64,000 nt of DNA from Nemertoderma westbladi (Eukaryota > Xenacoelomorpha > Nemertodermatida > Nemertodermatidae). The position numbers and the translations under genes are program-made. Below, piece by piece: positions 33,291-43,975 of the stretch (position 1 is its first letter; each line of letters opens with the position of its first letter). The notes under the pieces were generated by a model, which searched no databases, had not been told where the DNA came from, and saw nothing but the letters and a program-made list of their open reading frames with translations. The stretch spans positions 16,636 through 80,635 of the forward strand of contig JAUCBJ010002643.1 in NCBI GenBank assembly GCA_032718475.1, given 5' to 3'.

Positions 33291-34480
33291 AACAACCTCT
33301 TTTCATCGTGTCGATTTTTTGGTATCATAACAATGCCCACTGTCTCCTCATGAATGTTTTCAACATCAGATGGGTCGTTTGTAATATTCTGCCATTCTTT
33401 TATGGCAGATAAATCAATAGAAAACGGATCATCGTCATTGGCTGACTTGACATTAAACCAAGATCCATATTTGCCGGATTTTTTACCAGCCCTGCCAGTG
33501 ACAGTGCCTGTATCCCATGGAGATGTATCGGTGAGTCTATATTTAATAACTTCACCTTTCTTAGGAAGCATGGATAATTTTATGTCTTTTTTCCGTGCAT
33601 CAGTTATTGGCCTGTTCATATCTTGTATTCCATTGTCGACATCAAGATCCTTTAAATGATCTTCTTGAATAATATCGTCCATTGGTGTGGTCATATGATC
33701 TTCATCATCCTCTGCAGTGCCATCGTTGGTAATACCATGGCCTACATTGAGGTAATCCTCTTTATTAGATTCGATAAATTCCTTTCCCACTTTTATTATT
33801 CTGTTCAGTGAAACTCGGACATACACACTCCCATGTCTAACAAATATTACTTTTCCATCCTGGCCAATCACAACACCTGGCCCATGCCATCTATTACCAT
33901 CGTCCCGTTTGTAATATACTTTTTCACCTGTTTGAAAATTCTCATTAGCTGCCCGTATTTTATGACGTAAGGCACGTCTAACCCGCTCCGATGCTTCAGA
34001 CTTCAAAAACGCCGATCTTGCAGAGTGTAAAGATGTTAAATGCTTAGCGAATACTTCACTTATTGTTTGACCTTCAAGGGCAGGAAGATTATTTGTTAAT
34101 GTAGATGGTAATGTAGGGTTCTGTCCAAACACTAATTGGTATGGTGAAAACCCCGATACGTTTTGCAGCGCATTTTTTGCATTCACTGCCCAAATCAATG
34201 CAACTTCCAACTTGACTTTTGGATTATCCTCTAATATTTTTTCTACTGAAACATCAATTACTGTGTGATTCCTCTCACACAAACCGTTTTGCCATGGACT
34301 TTGTGCTGCAGTATTTAAAACCTCAATATTTAAGTTCTCGCATATATCCCGATATTTTTCATTTGCAAATTCTCCACCGTTGTCCGCGAGAAATTTTTTA
34401 GGAGTACCAAAACCAGAACCGATCCACATGCTCATAATCTTATCAATTATCACGTCAGGTTTTTTTTGATGTAATAACAC
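33257..34480 (-). pseudogene. Copia integrase core and C-terminal region
   Basis: Continues from the first part after a one-base frameshift. Carries the second catalytic Asp (LADNGGEF) and the Glu (NGLCERNH) of the DDE core, then the GKR-type linker region FSPYQLVFGQNP. The C-terminal acidic stretch precedes a second frameshift at about 33290-33305. Confidence 0.82.
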
Positions 34481-36335
34481 ATGATAAACAAAATCTAGTA
34501 AACATATCTATCATATGTAAGAAATATATACCTGGTCTAAACTCCTTCAGGTCCATAGCAACTGCTTCATTGAATCTCTTGGCCAAAGGTAAACAAACAA
34601 TAGAACGAGGGGCAGTCTTGCTAAATTTCAAACACACTTCACACCTCTTCTCGAGTTCCTCAATCACTTCCTGACATTCAGAATCCCACGCTCCAGCATC
34701 CTGCAATAACGCTCGAAGTTTCTTACTGGATGGGTGTGCGAATTGTTTGTGTAGTTTCACAATAACATCCTTATTTTCCTTCTTTGTGCGTTCTGTTAAT
34801 GCCACCAAACACATTCCTATTGAGATGGAGGATGCCTTCAATGGAATCGTGTAGTGACCTGATGTGGTACAATCTAGTGTTATATTGTGGCCGAATATGT
34901 TGGCCTGATCATTTTCTAAGTCCAGTTTGATGCGCGCTTTCTTCATTGCTGATTTACTCAATAAAAGTGGAATGTCACTTTCCACTACATCAGTCCGTAT
35001 CCTAATTTGTTCTCCAGCCATTATGCATGGAAACACAACCTCACGTAGTGACACCCGACGTTCTCCACCACCGAAACGGAAACACCGACCTCCAGGGTTT
35101 ATCTCCACCTTCAGTTTTTCATCTTCCGATAGCGAATTCAAATAACAATCCATCCAGACCTTTCCAGTTACCGTCGCACTGCACCCGCTATCTAAAACAG
35201 CAGCGTTCAATGACTCTCTGGCTAACAATCCCAATTCAGACTCGATTCCACCAGTAAATAGAACTAGATTGACTTCCTCGTCCTCTTCCTCAACTGTCCA
35301 CTCTTGTGTTGCCTCGTACACTCGCTCCATATTCTCATAGCTATCCACACAATCTCTCACCATATGACGAATTGAATCGCACGAACTGCATCGTAAAATA
35401 TTTCCATCCGATCCAGTCGGATTCAATCGTTTTCCATCTCTATGAGGTGTAAACTCTCTAATATCCTTCCTAGCGGCAGTTAAACCTCCACCACGATAAC
35501 CGGCACTCACCGAACTACCAGTAACGGTACCTCGGTTATAACCACTTCCATATCCATAGCTGTAACCACCACCTCTGTTAAAGCCTACTCCTCCTCCACG
35601 ATATCGACTTGGATTCGATCCTCTTGGATCGCTATAGCCCCCGCGTCCACGATATCCTCCATAACTACCAGTACCTGGACCTCGCCAGGGCGATCGACAT
35701 GAGTTAGCATAGAATGCTTCCTCATCCGTTATATTAATAGATTCGACTTTTATCGCAACATCCGGAACTCCAACGCTAGTTGTTGACATCGACTGTTTAC
35801 CGAAGAACTTACGTAACGATGCTTTCGTTTGTGTAAATAGTGAATCCTTCTCATTGTAGTTGACCGCTGTAAGCACTAATTGTCTTTCCTTGTGATCCAA
35901 CTTCGCAGCATCAAGCAACCTGAACGCAAGAACTGGTTGCGGCACTTCCATACCGCAAAATTTACTTTTATTGTATAATTTTTCGAATTCAATAATGAAC
36001 GTATCCATTGTTTGTTCACTGCCTTTCTTGTATCTATCAAACTGAGTATATTTTTCATATACCTCCGACAGTTCGTTCTTTTTAAACAAGCCATCCAGAA
36101 ACGTTATCAACCGATTTACCCCTTCATTCGCTTTCAGTTCATCTAAAGTAATTTCGCTAAACACTTTATCCCGAACCCCCGAGGGATCTTCTTCCGGTAA
36201 CGCTAGAGCAATTGCAACGCCTCGTTTTTCTTTCGCTAGATCAGTAACCTCACACCATGCATTTACTTCCTGTACGTAACGCTCGTACGGTTTACTTACA
36301 CTATTGAAATTCGGTGGATTTTTGTATGTTGACAT
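34455..36335 (-). pseudogene. Copia gag, protease and integrase N-terminal part
   Basis: Frame of 626 codons from ATG 36335. Gag in about residues 1-200; Gly/Tyr/Arg-rich linker at about 210-300; zinc knuckle CSSCDSIRHMVRDC (CX2CX4HX4C) at about 310; protease active site VLDSGCSATVTG at about 385; integrase zinc-binding HHCC region (HKQFAHP ... CEVCLKF) at about 535-590; first catalytic Asp in AVAMDLKEF. The frame is lost at about 34490-34496, where a T run is one base too long. Confidence 0.85.
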
Positions 36336-36375
36336 CGCTACTTTTACATTTTCACTTATTCCGCCGAAAGTTTAA

Positions 36376-36393
36376 GTTCACGCTCTGCTACCA
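36376..36393 (-). promoter_or_regulatory. Copia primer-binding site, initiator tRNA-Met
   Basis: Directly next to the 5' LTR, the - strand reads TGGTAGCAGAGC, complementary to the 3' end of animal initiator methionine tRNA, the usual Copia primer. Confidence 0.75.
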
Positions 36394-36577
36394 TGTTGAT
36401 CAGTATAATACACCTTTATAAATCTATTAATATTCTCGCTGTACTGCTATAATAATACAAGGCCGCCATATAATTATATATTAAATAATGCAATACACTC
36501 AGGCCTATACCGGTACACCAAACAACACAGTACTATCCCATCACCCGGCGAGTCTCTATCTTAGTGCCTATCTAACA
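36394..36577 (-). repeat. Copia 5' LTR
   Basis: 184 bp, differs from the 3' LTR at about two positions (CACCTTT/CACATTT, CTTAG/CTCAG). Confidence 0.88.
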
Positions 36578-36729
36578 GTACGGTAGCCATTCACACGTCG
36601 CCATCCACCAGGTACGGTAGCCAATCACGCGTCGCCATCCTCCAGGTACGGTAGCCAATCACACGGCGCCATCCTCCAGGTACGGTAGCCAATCACACGT
36701 CGCCTGTAGACGTGCCGCCAGCCTCAGGT
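36578..36729 (+). repeat. Exon-derived array, third segment
   Basis: About four units. The last (about 36678-36728) again has the longer founder form with GTAGACGTG and ends CCTCAG|GTTTAG. So full-length copies lie at both ends of the array and shortened copies in the middle. Confidence 0.85.
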
Positions 36730-37278
36730 TTAGCGGGTAGATCGCTTCCTAAAAATCTAATGTGTGGAGTGTCCATATTATTTTATCCGGATGATTTTAT
36801 AAAATTTTACTGGTAAAAATTAATCAAAAATTCATTTTCATCTTAGAAGTGGCCCAAACTACTTTTATAAACTCTACCGCTATCGCTCGCTGTAGCTGAG
36901 TTTGGGTAAAGTTATATATATGTAACTTCTATTACATAAATCTTTGATTCTAGGATCGCTAGTGGAGATTTTGTGGGGGTAGACTAGTCACCTTCAAAAT
37001 AATAGGTTAAAAATATTTTCTATTTGTCAGACTTTTTGACATCATCAGTTCAACAAACTCCTCACTAGAGATATCCGAAAATTAATTTAATTTCATCCAA
37101 TTTCTGCTATTTTAATCCGTTCCAACTGAAATGAGTCATAGTACTATTAATATTCGCTAAATAGTGTTGCCGAGACCCTCGTTGGGCTGCTCTTATTATA
37201 AAGGTCTTAAATGATTGATTTGATTGATTGATTTCCGATTCGCCCTTTGAATCTCTAATAGATTTTTTAATTCTGCAG
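36730..37278 (+). other. Remaining part of acyltransferase intron 2
   Basis: AT-rich, no feature recognised apart from the acceptor TTCTGCAG at 37271-37278. Confidence 0.7.
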
Positions 37279-37857
37279 ACGGACAACTGCTATGCGCTGA
37301 TTGGTCAGAAACATTCCGGGTTTATCGGCCTCTTCCAGCAGTGTATGAGCGCTTCCGGTGTAAACCATGTCTGGTTCGAGCGAAGCGAGGCCAACGATCG
37401 CGAGAAAGTCCGTCGTAAACTAGCGGAACAGGTATCGAACCCTAACAACTTCCCTTTCCTTATATTCCCCGAGGGTACCTGTATTAATAACACTTCAGTT
37501 ATGCAGTTTAAAAAAGGATCTTTCGAAATCAGCGAGTTTGTTTATCCTGTCGCTATTAAATACAACTCTACTTTCTCTGAACCCTTCTGGAATTCTTCAC
37601 GAGAGAGTTTCCTAGGCAACCTACTAAACATAATGACGTCATGGGCGTTGGTGTGCGACGTGTGGTACTTGCCGAGAGCCTCAGTGCGACCAGGCGAGGG
37701 CTCTGTGGCCTTCGCCAACCGCGTGAAGGGCGATATCGCCTCGTGTGGCGGGCTAGTTGACCTGCTGTGGGACGGGCAGCTGAAAAGGTACAAAGTGAAA
37801 CAACACCAGGTGGAGGAACAGAAACTCCATATGAGTCAAGTATTGAAAACTGAGTAA
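37279..37857 (+). CDS. GPAT3/4-like: Acyltransferase exon 3, C-terminal catalytic half
   Basis: Acceptor TTCTGCAG|ACG, phase 0, stop TAA at 37855-37857; 192 codons (residues 250-441). Motif II VWFERSE at 280-286 (glycerol-3-phosphate side), motif III FPEGTCINN at 312-320, motif IV VYPVAIKY at 337-344, then NIMTSWALVCDVWYLP and FANRVK...GGLVDLLWDG, all colinear with vertebrate GPAT3/4 (family knowledge). All key residues are present, so the gene appears intact despite the roughly 9.8-kb intron. The C-terminal helix is charged. Confidence 0.93.
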   Translation, partial: TDNCYALIGQKHSGFIGLFQQCMSASGVNHVWFERSEANDREKVRRKLAEQVSNPNNFPFLIFPEGTCINNTSVMQFKKGSFEISEFVYPVAIKYNSTFSEPFWNSSRESFLGNLLNIMTSWALVCDVWYLPRASVRPGEGSVAFANRVKGDIASCGGLVDLLWDGQLKRYKVKQHQVEEQKLHMSQVLKTE

Positions 37858-37982
37858 CTTCTGTTTGAGTCTCAGGAATAATTATAATACGTTTATATCT
37901 GTTGTATTTTAGTGTTATAACTTAATACATTAGTGGAGTTTAGTTTATATTGTAAATTGAAAACTAGTAATATATAACGAAA

Positions 37983-37988
37983 AATAAA
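37983..37988 (+). terminator. Polyadenylation signal AATAAA of the acyltransferase gene
   Basis: AATAAA 126 bases after the stop codon, followed by T-rich sequence. 37858-38160 otherwise holds only 3' UTR and spacer. Confidence 0.5.
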
Positions 37989-38167
37989 TGATCTTGCTTT
38001 GTATTCGGTGAATTAATAATTTGTTCTTAACACATTTCAGCTTGAAATATTATAATTAATACATTAGCCCTGCCTCAGTACCTCCCGTTAACTTTGCTGC
38101 TTGCCTTTCCTCTTAAAGCGCCGATTAAAACGTGAATGTGTTTTATGTTCTACCGAGAGTAAAACAA

Positions 38168-40427
38168 TGGGTTAGGAGTTGCGCCCACCCCTACCCTCGG
38201 GTAGCAGATAGGAGTAGCGCCCACCCATACCATCGGGTAGCAGATAGGAGTAGCGCCCACGCCCACCCCTACCCTCGGGTAGCAGATAGGAGTAGCGCCC
38301 ACGCCCACCCCTACCCTCGCCCTCGGGTAGCAAATAGGAGTAGCGCCCACCCCTACCTTCGGGTATCAGATAGGAATAGCGCCCACGCCCACCCCTACCC
38401 TAGCCCTCGGGTAGCAGATAGGAGTAGCGCCCACCCCTACCCTCGGGTAGCAGATAGGAGTAGCGCCCACCCCTACCTTCGGGTAGCAGATAGGAGTAGC
38501 GCCCACCCCTATCCTCGGGTAGCAGATAGGAGTAGCGTCCACCCCTACCTTAGGGTAGCAGATAGGAGTAGCGCCCACCCCTACCTTCGGGTAGCAGATA
38601 GGAGTAGCACCCACGCCCAGCCCTACCCTCGCCCTCGGGTAGCAAATAGGAGTAGCGCCCACCCCTACCTTCGGGTATCAGATAGGAATAGCGCCCACGC
38701 CCACCCCTACCCTAGCCCTCGGGTAGCAGATAGGAGTAGCGCCCATCCCTACCTTCGGGTAGCAGATAAGAGTAGCGCCCACCCTTACCTTCGGGTAGCA
38801 GATATAAGTAGCGCAGCGCCCACCCCTACATTCGGGTAGCAGATAGGAGTAGCGCCCACCCCTACCTTCGGGTAGCAGATAGGAGTAGAACCCACCCCTA
38901 CCTTCGGGTAGCAGATAGGAGTAGAACCCACCCCTACCTTCGGGTAGCAGATAGGAGTAGAACCCACCCCTACCTTCGGGTAGCAGATAGGAGTAGAACC
39001 CACCCCTACCTTCGGGTAGCAGATAGGAGTAGAACCCACCCCTACCTTCGGGTAGCAGATAGGAGTAGAACCCACCCCTACCTTCGGGTAGCAGATAGGA
39101 GTAGAACCCACCCCTACCTTCGGGTAGCAGATAGGAGTAGAACCCACCCCTACCTTCGGGTAGCAGATAGGAGTAGAACCCACCCCTACCTTCGGGTAGC
39201 AGATAGGAGTAGAACCCACCCCTACCTTCGGGTAGCAGATAGGAGTAGAACCCACCCCTACCTTCGGGTAGCAGATAGGAGTAGAACCCACCCCTACCTT
39301 CGGGTAGCAGATAGGAGTAGAACCCACCCCTACCTTCGGGTAGCAGATAGGAGTAGAACCCACCCCTACCTTCGGGTAGCAGATAGGAGTAGAACCCACC
39401 CCTACCTTCGGGTAGCAGATAGGAGTAGAACCCACCCCTACCTTCGGGTAGCAGATAGGAGTAGCGCCCACCCCTACCTTCGGGTAGCAGATAGGAGTAG
39501 CGCCCACCCCTACCTTCGGGTAGCAGATAGGAGTAGAACCCACCCCTACCTTCGGGTAGCAGATAGGAGTAGAACCCACCCCTACCTTCGGGTAGCAGAT
39601 AGGAGTAGCGCCCACCCCTACCTTCGGGTAGCAGATAGGAGTAGCGCCCACCCCTACCTTCGGGTAGCAGATAGGAGTAGAACCCACCCCTACCTTCGGG
39701 TAGCAGATAGGAGTAGAACCCACCCCTACCTTCGGGTAGCAGATAGGAGTAGCGCCCACCCCTACCTTCGGGTAGCAGATAGGAGTAGAACCCACCCCTA
39801 CCCTCGGGTAGCAGATAGGAGTAGAACCCACCCCTACCTTCGGGTAGCAGATAGGAGTAGAACCCACCCCTACCTTCGGGTAGCAGATAGGAGTAGAACC
39901 CACCCCTACCTTCGGGTAGCAGATAGGAGTAGAACCCACCCCTACCTTCGGGTAGCAGATAGGAGTAGAACCCACCCCTACCTTCGGGTAGCAGATAGGA
40001 GTAGCGCCCACCCCTACCTTCGGGTAGCAGATAGGAGTAGAACCCACCCTTACCTTCGGGTAGCAGAAAGGAGTAGAACCCACCCCTACCTTCGGGTAGC
40101 AGATAGGAGTAGCGCCCACCCCTACCTTCGGGTAGCAGATAGGAGTAGAACCCACCCCTACCTTCGGGTAGCAGATAGGAGTAGCGCCCACCCCTACCTT
40201 CGGGTAGCAGATAGGAGTAGAACCCACCCCTACCTTCGGGTAGCAGATAGGAGTAGCGCCCACCCCTACCTTCGGGTAGCAGATAGGAGTAGAACCCACC
40301 CCTACCTTCGGGTAGCAGATAGGAGTAGCGCCCACCCCTACCTTCGGGTAGCAGATAGGAGTAGAACCCACCCCTACCTTCGGGTAGCAGATAGGAGTAG
40401 AACCCACCCCTACCTTCGGGTAGCAGC
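38168..40427. repeat. 36-bp satellite
   Basis: About 63 copies of GGAGTAGAACCCACCCC-TACCTTCGGGTAGCAGATA. The first 700 bp are irregular with longer variants (CACGCCCACC, CCTCGCCCTCGGG); the rest is homogeneous with two subtypes, GTAGAACCC and GTAGCGCCC. The 36-bp period keeps a 540-codon frame open on the - strand; that is not evidence for a protein. On the - strand each unit carries CCGAAG|GTAGGG, a donor-like sequence. Each unit also holds the short inverted pair TACC...GGTA. Confidence 0.93.
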
Positions 40428-40820
40428 TATTGAAAGAGAAGCCTTCGGGTCTCCTTCGGCTTCGGGTGACTGTAAGCTTGTATTTTATGTTGATCTTCCA
40501 AATTTATTAATTTTACAGAGTTGGTTTCTTCAAAATTGTTTATTTCATAATAATATTTAAGGTTGAGTAATATTTCATCCTAATAATAGGCCATACCTTG
40601 GTCTACTTTTATAACTATCTCTCATTGCATTTCAATCATTGGGCCGAATTGTTCGTGGCCTATAGGCCTACGTCTTAGCCTCCCAATTTGAATGTAACTC
40701 TCTATACAGAACAGAATCTATACTGTATAAGAGAGACCGTAACCACGGAATACCGTTTGCTTTCTTTTGGCCTGTGTGAATCTAACTAGCCAGAATCATT
40801 GCGCACCGGACTATCAATAG
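40428..40820. other. Spacer
   Basis: Contains repeated CTTCGGGT words at the satellite edge (40440-40470), then unique AT-rich sequence. No gene seen. Confidence 0.5.
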
Positions 40821-40916
40821 TAGGGATGTCCCGGAATCGATATTTTGATTCCGGCCGGAACCGGAATTCAACATGCCGGAATATTCCGGCCGGAACGGAA
40901 TTCCGTGACATCCCTA
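40821..40916. mobile_element. 96-bp hAT-type MITE
   Basis: Ends TAGGGATGTC and GACATCCCTA, internally palindromic (repeated CCGGAAT/ATTCCGG words), flanked by a perfect 8-bp duplication ATCAATAG (40813-40820, 40917-40924). TIR style and 8-bp TSD are diagnostic of hAT. Confidence 0.9.
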
Positions 40917-40924
40917 ATCAATAG

Positions 40925-41283
40925 GTATATTATTATTTTGTGTTTAATAAATAGGCAGGTGAGAAAGAGTAGCGCGGTATATTTATTTTTTATTTCTAGA
41001 AAACAAACGTATTGCTGTAAACAAAACTCCTAAACGTTAGCAACAAAAGGACACAAAAAGCGAACCCGGTACATCATAAATCTGGCCCCTAACCAAGTGA
41101 GCTACCACAAATAAATCACCATAACATTATTTTTGAGAGACCCTCTTTCCCACAACAACACAAATTCATTACTGTATTATTCATTTTGTCAGTCACAACA
41201 GCTAGACGTTGCCATGGTAACAATGGACAATGGACAATATTACCAAGATATATTACTCGCTCGAGGTCAACCTCCTACCCCAG
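40925..41283. other. Spacer
   Basis: No gene or repeat supported. Short frames here and in the next element are composition artefacts. Confidence 0.5.
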
Positions 41284-41285
41284 TA

Positions 41286-41973
41286 TGGTGGCCCATTGCT
41301 ATCATGTATTTTAATGTATTTTTTTATGTAATATTTTATGTGTTAAATGTGAAATTGAAAATCACAATTGAAAATCGAAAATCGAAAATAATATTTGAAA
41401 ATGTTTATTCAAAAATGTTTATTTTATGGACTAATTCCAATATACAGTACTACTGTACAGTACTTGTATTGTACCTATCTACCTCCCAACTACCAGTGCC
41501 GGTGTCACAGGCAAAAATTCCTCCCGCGCGGAATGCCCCCCCCCCCCCCCCCCCCGGGAATTTTCGCCTAGTGCCAAATGCACCAGTCAAGCCTACCAGC
41601 CCCGTTTGATAGCGATGGGCCATGACGTGGCCCATTGTTATCAACATTTTGATTTAATTTTATATTTTGATGATAGCAATGGCGTGGTACATTTTTAAAA
41701 TTCAATTTATTTTTAAATTAAAATTTTCCAAAACGATTTTAATTTTTGAATACGATTTTCGATTTTCAAATACGATTTCCAATTTTCAAATACGATGTCC
41801 GATTTTCAATTGTGATTTTCGATTTTCATATACGGATGTCCGATTTTTGATTGTGATTTTCTATTTTCAAATACAATGTCCGATTTTCAATTGTGATTTT
41901 CAATTTCACATTTAACACATAAAATGTTACATAAAAAAAATACATTAAAATACATGATAGCGATGGGCCACCA
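41286..41973. mobile_element. TA-flanked inverted-repeat element (Tc/mariner-like MITE)
   Basis: Starts TGGTGGCCCATTGCTATCATG and ends with the complement (one mismatch near the tip), with TA on both sides (41284-41285, 41974-41975). The inverted arms extend about 100 bp and then degenerate into ATTTTCGA/TCGAAAAT words. The centre holds a C20 tract (41536-41555) and an internal copy of the tip in both orientations (41610-41690), suggesting nested insertion of the same family. No transposase. Confidence 0.75.
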
Positions 41974-41975
41974 TA

Positions 41976-43135
41976 GAACTGTACAGTACTTTAATCGCAG
42001 TCTAAGCTTATAAATGAATAATATAATATGGTTGATTAAATTATACTCGAATTTATTTTAGTGACGTTTCTATTTAAGTTTCAATTGACTGCCAATATAT
42101 AATTGTATTGGGTACTGTATATTATTAGGCTATTTGGCACCTGCTGTAATTTCTTTACATTGCTGCAGTCGTTTCGTTGCTTGTTTAATTATGTTATTAA
42201 ATCTCTACGAATTAATATTAAAAATATCAAATTTAATTGTTATCGTCTGTTAGATTTTATATACTGTAGTACCGGAGCGGTACCAGTAAAAATCGGTGCG
42301 CCCGTAGACCTTGCGCTCGCTGATAGTTCCAGACCCATTACCTGTAAGTTCGGTACCGAGGCCGGACTACGGACTTGTTCACTCCAAGGTTGGGTGGTCT
42401 CAGACCCCCCAGGTATTGCACACTGTCAGTTCGGTTGCCACTCGTTCCCATCTTCAAAACTCCATGTTGAGTTGTTGTAAAGTTGTTTATTCTTATATTG
42501 TCCCTCCTGTACCACCTGTAAGAGGGTATATGGTCGACACACCGTCCAACACTTGTTTGAACTTTGAACGAGTTAGACGGCACCATAACGTGACGGCTAA
42601 AGACGGGAGCAAACAGAGCAGGACTGTGCACATGCACAACCCCGTCAATGGCTCAAAATGACCGCAAACACAAAATATATTTTAGTGGGTTTTAAAAATT
42701 AGTTTAATTTAATTAAAAATATTAAGAGAAAGGAGACGGTCAATTTGCGCTGAAGATCACTATTTTCACTTGCGGTCAATGTGCGCCAATCTGGCACAAC
42801 CTTACCACATCATGACGCACATCGGTGTCCAAATACACGTTGGTAGACTGACTGGCGCAATTTGTTTAAACATTTCAAAGTAATTGCCAGGCATCCCTTA
42901 ATTGTCCTTATAACTTTTTGTTGGGTACAGCTTTTGCAAAGTCGGCAATGACGTCCAGGTGGGATCGTTCTGCACACGTCAGCACAGCCCATATCTTCAA
43001 TAAGCTGATTCGTGATTGCCCAAGTCTGTGGCGGTGGTGCTACTGTGCTGATTAATATAGAGATGTGGCAGCGATTCAGTGAGACTGCAGTATAGATTAT
43101 TAAAAATTTTGCAGAAATTATATTAAAAACGTTAG
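41976..43135. other. Unassigned region with weak coding-like stretches
   Basis: 42262-42342 reads TGAVPVKIGAPVDLALADSS and is bounded by AG and by T|GTAAGT, looking like an exon. 42540-42655 and the - strand 42992-42810 (several Cys pairs) also have coding-like composition. None could be linked to a gene or a known family. They may be remnants of a lost gene or transposon. Confidence 0.25.
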
Positions 43136-43150
43136 TGAAATGAAATACGT

Positions 43151-43457
43151 TTTTTTTTTTTTTTATTATTCCATTACTAAATTATAAAATCAGGCGAAGC
43201 ACAAATGATCACAAATTAATTAAGTAGAATAATTAAGATTGAAGCACAGGTTAACAATAAATATTTACAATAAAGAAACAGATATGTATTCAATACATAT
43301 CTGGTTGAACACCCCGAATCCCCGCCCCATCCCCAAAACCCGAGGCCCCGCCATGGCCTCCTACCACCCCGGAGGCACAGAGAGGTCGCCCGAAGGAGAC
43401 CAAACTGCAGCCGCCGCCTCACCGCACCCAAAACCTCTCCCAAACCCCGCTGTCTCA
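43151..43457 (-). mobile_element. 5'-truncated retroposon with poly(A) tail
   Basis: A 307-bp insertion flanked by the perfect 15-bp duplication TGAAATGAAATACGT (43136-43150, 43458-43472). Read on the - strand it begins in GC-rich sequence and ends in AATGGAATAAT followed by about 16 A. These are the marks of target-primed reverse transcription by a LINE. The source element is not recognised. Confidence 0.85.
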
Positions 43458-43472
43458 TGAAATGAAATACGT

Positions 43473-43975
43473 ACGTGGGAAATAAACTACGACTGTGAAC
43501 CATTTGAAAAAATCCGCGGACATTTTCACACATTTCTCGGAATTTTTGTCACTCCTATAAAGAGGGAAGGGTAGATAGCTATTTTAAGTTTTGGATGAGT
43601 ATGGCCGCAATAAAATTAAAAATCCCTATCACGATCCCGAAAATTGTGCATCCCGATCCCGTTGCAACACTAGTACACCACCAACGCCGAGTTTCAAAAT
43701 GCCTGTTTTTTCTCCCTTTTGGAACTTATCACGTGGCAGGTCTTAGCTACTTAATTAAGGCCCCCTTCGGGGCGCATCCCACCAATCAGCTGACTGCCGT
43801 CAGCTGATCGATGACGGCATGCAACTAGTCCGGCCATGGTTGCTTTTTAATTTGTGTTGGTTTTACATATCTAGCTGTAGGGTGTTTACATCTTTCTTGA
43901 ATAATAATAAATACAATTATCTAATTAATTGTTCAGTTATAATTTGTGTATATCTAATTGTATCTTGGAATCGGA
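43473..43975 (+). promoter_or_regulatory. Upstream region of the Ly6 gene, with CCAAT and E-box palindrome
   Basis: 43785-43808 is the palindrome ATCAGCTGAC-TGCC-GTCAGCTGAT, giving two E-boxes (CAGCTG) about 180 bp before the start codon; CCAAT overlaps its left end (43782-43786). Another GATGACGGCATGC follows. Promoter function is inference from position and motif density. Confidence 0.35.

Larger units (their letters stand above)
31605..36577 (-). mobile_element. Copia-type LTR retrotransposon (GalEA-like)
   Basis: Two 184-bp LTRs (31605-31788 and 36394-36577), TGTTGATCAG...TATCTAACA on the + strand, with about two differences; target duplication GTACG (31600-31604, 36578-36582). Domain order protease, integrase, RT-RNase H identifies Copia (Pseudoviridae-type). 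Short LTRs and protein style suggest the GalEA group known from marine animals (from memory, not searched). Two frameshifts break the polyprotein, so this copy looks inactive though young. Confidence 0.9.

Noticed and set aside
38785-40407. A 540-codon open frame on the - strand (VGVGSTPICYPK repeats)
   Set aside because: Purely a 36-bp satellite whose period is divisible by three; no start context, no non-repeat sequence, and equally open stretches on the + strand.
41133-41609. 158-codon frame with a proline run
   Set aside because: Runs through the inverted-repeat element and a C20 tract; no conserved features.
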